From Bacteroidales bacterium (lineage in GTDB: Bacteria; Bacteroidota; Bacteroidia; Bacteroidales; UBA932): a DNA stretch of 8,567 bases. Below, piece by piece: positions 1 through 5,309 of this stretch; the first letter of the stretch is position 1, and every line of letters begins with the position of its first letter. The stretch spans positions 1 through 8,567 of the forward strand of contig JAIKYL010000049.1 in NCBI GenBank assembly GCA_024683255.1, read 5' to 3'. The translations under genes and the position numbers were made by a program. The notes beneath the pieces are model-generated. The model made no database searches. It was not told where the DNA came from and worked only from the letters and a program-made list of their open reading frames with translations.

Positions 1-1
1 A

Positions 2-754
2 AAGGATCCTCGCGTGGAAAGGGACCTTCTGGCCTTCTCCGTGAAGGAATTCCTCACCCATATGGACAGCTGCTTCCTCCGGCCCATCCACCGGGAACTG
101 CAGGAGCGTTTTGGGACCGACTGTGACGCCATGGCCGACTGGCTGTGGGAAAACTCCTGCGTTTCCGGAAAGGAGGTTCCCATTGCCGAAGACCCGCTGT
201 ACCGCTATATCCGGGAGCTGGCCATAGTGGACATCAACCAGCAGGAAGAGCATGTAGCCAGCCTTACGGATCTGCACCGGGACTATGTGCACGCCCGCTA
301 CCGTGCCTTGAAAAACAGCGGTGTAGCGCAGTACCCCGACGCCAATTCCACCATGCGCCTGAGCTATGGTCGGGTTCGCTCCATGCAGCCCTGGGACGGC
401 GTTTACACTCATTGGCAGAGCACGGCCCGCGGCCTTCGGGAAAAGTATGATCCCGCCCGTTACGACTTTGCCTATCCGGAGGCATTCCGGCAGGTTCTGC
501 CGCCGGCCGATTACCCTGTGAACTTCATCACCGACAACGACATCACCGGAGGCAATTCCGGTTCGCCGGTGCTCAACGCCCGGGGAGAACTCATCGGCCT
601 GGCCTTTGACGGTAACAAGGAGTCCCTCGCCAGCAACTACGAAGCCGTGGACGGCTACAACATGTGCGTCTGCGTGGACATCCGCTACGTCCTGTGGATC
701 CTGGAGCACTATGCGCACCAGGATTATGTTCTGAAAGAATTGGGAATTAAGTAA
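2..754 (+). CDS. S46 family dipeptidyl-peptidase, probably DPP7-type (C-terminal part, cut by window edge)
   Basis: This is the C-terminal part of a serine exopeptidase of family S46, which removes dipeptides from peptide N-termini in the periplasm of Bacteroidetes. The reading frame is open to base 2; the GTG at 14 lies inside the protein, since S46 enzymes have roughly 700 residues and only about 250 are seen here. Numbering from that GTG, the conserved YPDANSTMRLSYG block is at 107-119 and the nucleophile motif GGNSGSPV at 179-186, with catalytic Ser182 (codon 557-559). The catalytic His and Asp lie upstream of the window. Eighteen residues after the serine is Gly200, in FDGN. In Porphyromonas gingivalis the equivalent position is Gly in DPP7 (hydrophobic P1 preference) and Arg in DPP11 (acidic P1), so this copy looks DPP7-like; that subtype is inference. 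The C-terminus (VDIRYVLW... to KELGIK) looks complete. The stop TAA directly abuts the stop of the opposite-strand gene. Confidence 0.9.
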   Translation, partial: KDPRVERDLLAFSVKEFLTHMDSCFLRPIHRELQERFGTDCDAMADWLWENSCVSGKEVPIAEDPLYRYIRELAIVDINQQEEHVASLTDLHRDYVHARYRALKNSGVAQYPDANSTMRLSYGRVRSMQPWDGVYTHWQSTARGLREKYDPARYDFAYPEAFRQVLPPADYPVNFITDNDITGGNSGSPVLNARGELIGLAFDGNKESLASNYEAVDGYNMCVCVDIRYVLWILEHYAHQDYVLKELGIK

Positions 755-1525
755 TTACAGCCTTTCCACGTCGGCCCAGCCAAACTTGGCGGGATACAGC
801 CAGGCCCTGTCCGTGTGCTCCATGACGCCGTAGTCCAGCGACACCTTGGGGCATTCGGCATAGGCCTTTTCCAGGAAGAGGGATTCTCCCAGATGCTCCT
901 CCCAGCCGCGGAAGAGTTCAGTGACTTCCGGGATGTAGCGCTCCATTTCCTGGCAGATGGTGGCGGCCTTCCAGATGAACACGCCGCTGTTCCAAAAGAA
1001 CTCGCCGGTGCGGAAAAACACCTCGGCCAGCTCCTGCGGCGGCTTTTCCGTGAAGGTCTTCACCTGCAGCGGACCGGGCAGATTATGGGCGTTGCGGCCT
1101 TCTTTCACCTGGATATAGCCAAAGTTCACATCCGGGTTTCTGGGCACCACGCCCAGGGTCATGAGCACGTCATTCCGCTCCACGTAATCGCAGGCTTCCA
1201 GTACGGTGCGGGCAAAGAGGTCCTCGTCCCGGATTACGGAGTCCCAGGGGGTGGCGATGATCACCGCCTCCGGGTCCCGGCGCCTGAGCGCATAGGCCGA
1301 TAAGGCCATGCAGGGCGCTGTCCCGCGCGGGTAAGGCTCCAGCAGCAGGTTCTCCGGCGGCAGTTCCGGAAGGATTTTCCTGGCCTCGTCCCCGAAACGG
1401 GACAAGGTAACAACTAAAATATGGTCTTGAGGTAGTACGCGCAGAAAGCGCTCAAACGTGACCCTGAGCTGGAAGGGCGAACCCGTTCCGTCGGCCATGA
1501 TGACGCAATACCTGTGTGTGGACAT
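755..1525 (-). CDS. Truncated, signature-deficient mannose-1-phosphate guanylyltransferase-like protein
   Basis: This 256-residue protein resembles bacterial mannose-1-phosphate guanylyltransferase (ManC), which makes GDP-mannose from GTP and mannose-1-phosphate. Family landmarks are visible: YCVIMA (6-11), LLEPYPRGTAPC (61-72), FGYIQV (135-140), FTEKP (158-162), FFWNSGVFIWK (176-186), SLDYGVME (229-236) and FGWADV (248-253). Two features are abnormal. The nucleotide-binding signature, normally GGxGxRxWPxSR followed by PKQF, is reduced to DGTGSPFQL (12-20) and runs straight into RVTFERF, so about 20 residues including the PKQF segment are missing. The protein also ends just after the GW(S/A)D motif, where typical homologues of about 350 residues continue for some 80 more. 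The frame is otherwise intact and the missing DNA is not present in another frame. It is the last gene of the cdaA operon, 8 bases after yraN. It could be a non-catalytic paralogue, a nucleotidyltransferase with altered function, or a decaying gene. Family assignment is good; activity is doubtful. Confidence 0.75.
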   Translation of the reverse strand: MSTHRYCVIMADGTGSPFQLRVTFERFLRVLPQDHILVVTLSRFGDEARKILPELPPENLLLEPYPRGTAPCMALSAYALRRRDPEAVIIATPWDSVIRDEDLFARTVLEACDYVERNDVLMTLGVVPRNPDVNFGYIQVKEGRNAHNLPGPLQVKTFTEKPPQELAEVFFRTGEFFWNSGVFIWKAATICQEMERYIPEVTELFRGWEEHLGESLFLEKAYAECPKVSLDYGVMEHTDRAWLYPAKFGWADVERL

Positions 1526-1533
1526 AAATAATT

Positions 1534-1908
1534 TTAGGTGTACATAGGAATCCAGGCCTGGGGAATATAGCGGACTGTGGTCTCCTGTCCGTTAAAGAGG
1601 ACCGACACTACGTCGAAGAATACTTCCCTGCCGGAGAGATTCTTATTGTTCAAATATTTTAGTGCTGCAGCAGAAATCCTTTTCTGCTTGATGGAGTTAA
1701 CTTGGTCGTCGATGGACGTGGTCACGGGGGTCTTCCGCGCCTTCACTTCCACGAAGTGCAGACCGTCGGCCGCTTCCGAAACGATGTCTATCTCAAGATG
1801 TCCTCCCCTCCAGTTCCTGTCCAGGATCTGATGACCCCTGGTCTCCAGGAAATCGCACGCCATCTGTTCTCCCAATTCTCCCAGCTTGCTGGTGTTTAGT
1901 ACGTTCAT
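1534..1908 (-). CDS. YraN family (UPF0102) nuclease-fold protein
   Basis: A 124-residue protein of the YraN/UPF0102 family, predicted to have a PD-(D/E)XK nuclease-like fold similar to Holliday junction resolvases; its cellular role is not well established. The family pattern is clear: LGELGEQMACDFLETRG near the N-terminus (9-25), RNWRGGHLEIDIV (31-43) and HFVEVKAR (51-58). The likely metal and catalytic residues are Glu39, Asp41, Glu54 and Lys56, all present, so it looks intact and of normal length. The ATG at 1906-1908 gives the expected N-terminus. It lies 27 bases downstream of mutS2 and 8 bases upstream of the ManC-like gene, on the same strand, so it is very likely cotranscribed with both. 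I saw no promoter of its own in the 27-base gap. A DNA-processing role beside MutS2 is plausible but inferred. Confidence 0.9.
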   Translation of the reverse strand: MNVLNTSKLGELGEQMACDFLETRGHQILDRNWRGGHLEIDIVSEAADGLHFVEVKARKTPVTTSIDDQVNSIKQKRISAAALKYLNNKNLSGREVFFDVVSVLFNGQETTVRYIPQAWIPMYT

Positions 1909-1935
1909 TGGTAGGTTTATAGTACAGTCTTTGGT

Positions 1936-4449
1936 TTAGTCTAGTTTTACAACCGTAACGCCGGAGCCACCAAACTGGACTTGTTCGTCCGTTACGGTTT
2001 TTACACCGGGTACCGTGCGCAAGTATTTTTGTATTTCCTCGTGCAAGGCACCGGTTCCTTTACCATGCAAAATTCGCACCGAACTTACGTTCAGCATGAT
2101 TGCATCGTCAATATATCTCATCACCTGCTCCAGGGCATCGTTCACCCGCTCTCCCCGCACATCCAGTTCCATCTTGAAGCGGGCCTTCCGCTCCTGCATG
2201 GCCGTGTCGTAAACTGCTCTGGGGCGGTTTTCAATGGGTTTGGATGCCGCCTTGAATTCGTTGGCTGTTATGCGTTCCACGCGGTCCAGGGGCAGTTTTG
2301 TGGTGATATTTCCAACAATTACCGTTACCGCCTTGGTGGAAACCTTGGACACTTCTCCCACCATTCCGCCTTCCTTGATCCGGACTTTTTCGCCCACTTT
2401 CAGGGGCGCGTCCCGGAAGACCTGCAGCTTCTTGGCCTCGGCCTCTTCCTGCTCCATCTTGCGGAGGGTTTCCGTATCGGCCCGGCGCTTTTTCCGCTGC
2501 AGCTCCCGCTCCTTGCGGTCCTTGACGGTCTTGAGCTTTTTGTCAATATATTCGTCCCGGGAACGGCGGCTTTCGGCCAGGGCGCCCAGGAAGCCCTGCA
2601 GTTCCTCGCGGGCCTCGCGGGTCTTCTCCTTCCCGGCCTGGGACTCGCGGATGGTGCGGATGGTGCTCTCCACCTGCCTGTTGGCGTCCTTTACTATCTT
2701 TTCCGCTTCCTTTCTGGCCTCTTCCAGAATGTTCCGACGCATCTCCTTGATGTCTTCCAGTTCCTTCTGGTAACGGTCCGTGAGGGTGTCCAGGGTCTTG
2801 TCCGTTGCCCGGATCTTGGTGAGTTTCTCATCCAGGGCGCGGCGGTTTTTGGCAATCTTCCGGAGGTTCCGTTCAATGCCCACGTATTGCTCTCCGGCGC
2901 GCTCCTCGGCATCGTGCACCAGGGTCTCCGGGAGCCCCATCTTCCGCGCCAGTTCAAAGGCAAAGGAAGAACCCGGCAAGCCCATTTCCAGCTGGAACAG
3001 CGGCGTAACGGTGGCTGCGTCAAACAGCATGGCACCGTTCACCACGCCCGTCTCTGCGCCGGAAGCGTAAAGCTTCAGATTGGTGTAGTGGGTGGTAATC
3101 ACGCCATAGGCGCCGCGCTGATCCAGTTCGTGCAGAATGGCCTCGGCAATGGCGCCGCCGGCAGCGGGTTCCGTTCCGGAGCCAAATTCGTCAATCAGGA
3201 CCAGCGTCTTGTCATCGGCCACCTTGAGGAGGTGCTTCATGTCCCCCAGGAAAGAGCTATAGGTGGAAAGGTCGTTCTCCAGGGACTGGTCGTCGCCGAT
3301 GGAGACCATAATCCTGTCAAATACAGGCAGTTCCGAGGTTTCCGATGTGGGGATGAGCATACCCCACTGGAACATGTACTGCAGCAGGCCTACGGTCTTT
3401 AGGCACACACTCTTGCCGCCGGCGTTGGGGCCGGAAATAAGAAGAATTCGCTTTTCCGACGTAAGGGTTACGGTGAGCGGAACTATGCTCTTTTTCTCCC
3501 GCCGGAGACTCCGCTCCAACAGCGGATGACGGGCCTTGCGAAGGCTCAGTTCCCCATTCTGGGACAGCAGCGGCATGCCAGCAATGAAATCCAGCGCCAC
3601 ATGCGCCTTGGCCATGTTGAAGTCCAGCTCGCCCACAAAAGTGGCGCCTTCCATGAGCTCCGGAACATACGGTTTAAGGAAGTCCGAGAACTCGCGCAGG
3701 ATGCGGGCAATTTCCCGCGTTTCGGCAAAGTGCAGCTCCGAAATCTCGTTCTGCAGGGCCACAATCTCCGCCGGTTCCATGAAGGTGGTTTTGCCGGTGG
3801 CCGATTCGTCGTACACAAAGCCGGCGAACTGCCGTTTCTTGGCGGCCGATACGGGGATGAGCATCTTGCCGTCGCGGATGGAAACGCTGGCATCGGCATC
3901 CGTGAAGCCGTCTTGCTGGGCCTTCCGAAGGATGGCGTTCATCCGTTTGGAGATGTTGATTTCCTGTTCCTTGATGCTGCGGCGGATGGAGTAGAGTTCG
4001 TCCGACGCGGTGTCCTTAATCTCCCCGTGACGGTCCAGGATGGAGTCTATGCGCTTAATCACATCGGCCGGGGCGGTGATGCCGGAAGCCAGGTGCTGCA
4101 GGTTGGGATAAATGCCTTCCTTCACCGTATGGAAGAAATGGAGCGCCTTCTTCAAAGTGTCCAGCAGGGTGCGCAGCTTTCCCAGGGACAGAAGGTCTAT
4201 GGAAGCATTTTTGCCGATGGGCTCCAGGAAAGGCAGTGCATCAATGTATCCGCTGGTGGGGAAATTGTCCTCGAACATGAGGATGAGGCGCATCTCGTCC
4301 GTTAAGAGGTGCCGTCTGTGAATCTCTTCTCCGCTGGTGCAGAAATCCTCATTCTCCACCCTGGCGGCCGCATAATCTGTGGAGCAGCGGTCCTGAATAG
4401 CAGTCCGCACTTTGTCGAACCCCAGTTTTGTTTCCAGCCTTGCGTCCAT
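1936..4449 (-). CDS. mutS2: Endonuclease MutS2
   Basis: An 837-residue MutS2 protein, a MutS-family ATPase that lacks the mismatch-recognition domain of MutS. Family members act on branched DNA intermediates and restrain recombination, and some also act in rescue of collided ribosomes. Domains in order: N-terminal core and lever regions (about 1-325), ABC-type ATPase with Walker A GPNAGGKS (340-347) and Walker B LVLIDEFGSG (416-425), the signature region SLENDLSTYSS (389-399), a TTHY switch (452-455), a long charged coiled coil (about 515-675), a small beta-rich domain beginning LKVGEKVRI (683-691), and a C-terminal Smr nuclease domain with LDVRG (762-766) and HGKGTGALH (795-803). All key motifs are present and the length is normal for the family. 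Its ATG shares one base with the cdaA stop codon (TAATG), suggesting translational coupling. Transcription most likely starts upstream of cdaA and continues into yraN. Confidence 0.97.
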   Translation of the reverse strand: MDARLETKLGFDKVRTAIQDRCSTDYAAARVENEDFCTSGEEIHRRHLLTDEMRLILMFEDNFPTSGYIDALPFLEPIGKNASIDLLSLGKLRTLLDTLKKALHFFHTVKEGIYPNLQHLASGITAPADVIKRIDSILDRHGEIKDTASDELYSIRRSIKEQEINISKRMNAILRKAQQDGFTDADASVSIRDGKMLIPVSAAKKRQFAGFVYDESATGKTTFMEPAEIVALQNEISELHFAETREIARILREFSDFLKPYVPELMEGATFVGELDFNMAKAHVALDFIAGMPLLSQNGELSLRKARHPLLERSLRREKKSIVPLTVTLTSEKRILLISGPNAGGKSVCLKTVGLLQYMFQWGMLIPTSETSELPVFDRIMVSIGDDQSLENDLSTYSSFLGDMKHLLKVADDKTLVLIDEFGSGTEPAAGGAIAEAILHELDQRGAYGVITTHYTNLKLYASGAETGVVNGAMLFDAATVTPLFQLEMGLPGSSFAFELARKMGLPETLVHDAEERAGEQYVGIERNLRKIAKNRRALDEKLTKIRATDKTLDTLTDRYQKELEDIKEMRRNILEEARKEAEKIVKDANRQVESTIRTIRESQAGKEKTREAREELQGFLGALAESRRSRDEYIDKKLKTVKDRKERELQRKKRRADTETLRKMEQEEAEAKKLQVFRDAPLKVGEKVRIKEGGMVGEVSKVSTKAVTVIVGNITTKLPLDRVERITANEFKAASKPIENRPRAVYDTAMQERKARFKMELDVRGERVNDALEQVMRYIDDAIMLNVSSVRILHGKGTGALHEEIQKYLRTVPGVKTVTDEQVQFGGSGVTVVKLD

Positions 4450-4451
4450 TA
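4447..4451 (-). other. TAATG stop-start overlap coupling cdaA and mutS2
   Basis: On the minus strand the cdaA stop TAA (4451-4449) and the mutS2 start ATG (4449-4447) share one base. Such overlaps usually mean that ribosomes finishing the first gene reinitiate on the second, which would tie MutS2 synthesis to that of the c-di-AMP synthase. The overlap is seen directly; the coupling is inferred. No Shine-Dalgarno-like sequence was needed to choose this start. Confidence 0.7.
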
Positions 4452-5267
4452 TGCCTCCTCCTTCAAGGTCATGGATTCACCCACCAGTTCCCTCAGCTCC
4501 TGAAGATCCTTCACCGTGCGGATCTCTCCGTCATGCACAAATGAGATGTGACCCGTTTCTTCGGAGACTACCACTACATCGGCATCGGAATTTTCCGTCA
4601 TGCCGATGGCGGCGCGGTGGCGCATCCCGTAATGCGCGGGAATGTCCGTCCTATCTGTCATGGGAAGCTGGCAGCGGGCGGCCACAATACGGTCTCCCTG
4701 GATTATCATGGCGCCGTCGTGCAGCGGGGAATTCTTGAAGAAAATGTTCATTACCAGGCGCCGGTTAATCTCGGCCTCAAAGCGGTCTCCCGAGGCCATA
4801 ATCTCGTCCAGGGCCGTTTTCTTCTGCAGCACGATGAGGGCGCCGGTATGCTCCGCAGCCATGGCGCGCACGGCTTCCGAGAGTTCCACCACCGAGCGGG
4901 AACCCATCCTTTCCTCCTTGATGCCCAGCAGCCGGTTGAACAAGTCCCCGGTGCGTTTGGCCAAGCCCGAATTGATGGCCAGCCTGTTGAGCATATGCCG
5001 GATTTCTGGCTGGAACAGGATGATGATGGCCAGTACGCCCACATCCAGGAGGGTATTGAGCAGCACCGTCATCATGCGCATGTTAAGCGCGCTCACAACG
5101 GCCTGCAGCACCAGCAGGACCACCAGCACCAGCACGATATTGAGCACGGTGGAGTCTCCCCGGATGCTCCGGATGAGGAAATAGATGATGGCGGCCACCA
5201 TCAAGATGTCCAACACATCGGCCCATCCGAAACTGAGGAAACCGAATATGCCCAGTACCTGTACCAT
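4449..5267 (-). CDS. cdaA: Membrane-bound diadenylate cyclase CdaA (DacA), c-di-AMP synthase
   Basis: A 272-residue diadenylate cyclase that condenses two ATP into the second messenger c-di-AMP, which in other bacteria controls potassium and osmolyte balance and cell-envelope integrity. Three hydrophobic helices (about 16-34, 41-59 and 66-86) anchor it in the inner membrane, followed by a linker and the cytoplasmic DisA_N catalytic domain. The catalytic motifs are present: FFKNSPLHDGA (177-186/187, with the DGA triad) and GMRHRAA (214-220), where the more usual form is GTRHRAA; SEETG (235-239) is also conserved. The frame stays open for another 397 codons upstream, but that part is antisense to thrA. 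The ATG at 5265-5267 was chosen because it starts just before the first membrane helix and lies 6 bases below a perfect -7 promoter element. It is the first gene of the cdaA-mutS2-yraN-manC-like operon. No CdaR-type regulator gene is adjacent. Confidence 0.95.
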   Translation of the reverse strand: MVQVLGIFGFLSFGWADVLDILMVAAIIYFLIRSIRGDSTVLNIVLVLVVLLVLQAVVSALNMRMMTVLLNTLLDVGVLAIIILFQPEIRHMLNRLAINSGLAKRTGDLFNRLLGIKEERMGSRSVVELSEAVRAMAAEHTGALIVLQKKTALDEIMASGDRFEAEINRRLVMNIFFKNSPLHDGAMIIQGDRIVAARCQLPMTDRTDIPAHYGMRHRAAIGMTENSDADVVVVSEETGHISFVHDGEIRTVKDLQELRELVGESMTLKEEA

Positions 5268-5273
5268 GGACTG

Positions 5274-5281
5274 CAAAGATA
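5274..5281 (-). promoter_or_regulatory. Bacteroidetes -7 promoter element for the cdaA operon
   Basis: The minus strand reads TATCTTTG, a perfect match to the Bacteroidetes primary sigma factor -7 consensus TAnnTTTG. It ends 6 bases before the cdaA ATG, so the transcript should have a leader of only a few bases. The expected -33 site (around 5301-5304 on the minus strand) reads TGCA rather than TTTG, so this element is weak or absent. It overlaps the opposing thrA promoter. Confidence 0.7.
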
Positions 5282-5294
5282 ACGAAAAAAATCC

Positions 5295-5302
5295 TACCTT
5301 TG
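5295..5302 (+). promoter_or_regulatory. Bacteroidetes -7 promoter element for thrA
   Basis: The plus strand reads TACCTTTG, a perfect TAnnTTTG match, followed by CA. It ends 7 bases before the thrA ATG, predicting a nearly leaderless mRNA. The expected -33 position (about 5272-5275) reads TGCA, not TTTG, and lies over the boundary of the opposing cdaA -7 element. Confidence 0.7.
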
Positions 5303-5309
5303 CATAACT

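Larger units (their letters stand above)
5272..5304. repeat. Inverted repeat spanning the two divergent promoters
   Basis: TGCAAAG (5272-5278) and CTTTGCA (5298-5304) form a perfect 7-base inverted repeat separated by 19 bases; counting ten-base arms (5272-5281 and 5295-5304), 9 of 10 positions match. The arms contain the two opposed -7 elements. The symmetry may be no more than two promoters of the same class facing outward, or it may double as a binding site for a dimeric regulator; the sequence does not decide. Confidence 0.65.

Noticed and set aside
14..16. GTG as the true start of the S46 peptidase
   Set aside because: The frame is open upstream to the window edge and the family is much longer, with the His and Asp of the triad upstream.
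779..790. Palindrome GCCAAACTTGGC near the convergent gene ends, as a possible terminator
   Set aside because: It has only a 2-base loop, no adjacent T-run on either strand, and lies inside the ManC-like coding sequence (FGWADV region).
815..1303. Plus-strand open frame of 162 codons opposite the ManC-like gene
   Set aside because: The opposite strand shows clear sugar nucleotidyltransferase motifs; this frame shows none.
1909..1935. Separate promoter for yraN in the gap after mutS2
   Set aside because: No TAnnTTTG match on the minus strand in these 27 bases, so cotranscription from the cdaA promoter is the simpler reading.
1981..3402. Plus-strand open frame of 473 codons opposite mutS2
   Set aside because: The product is low-complexity Leu/Gly/His-rich sequence without family motifs, lying wholly antisense to conserved MutS2 domains, so it is a shadow of mutS2 codon usage.
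3526..4305. Plus-strand open frame of 259 codons opposite the mutS2 N-terminal half
   Set aside because: Entirely antisense to mutS2, with no recognisable motif and no promoter-like element at its start.
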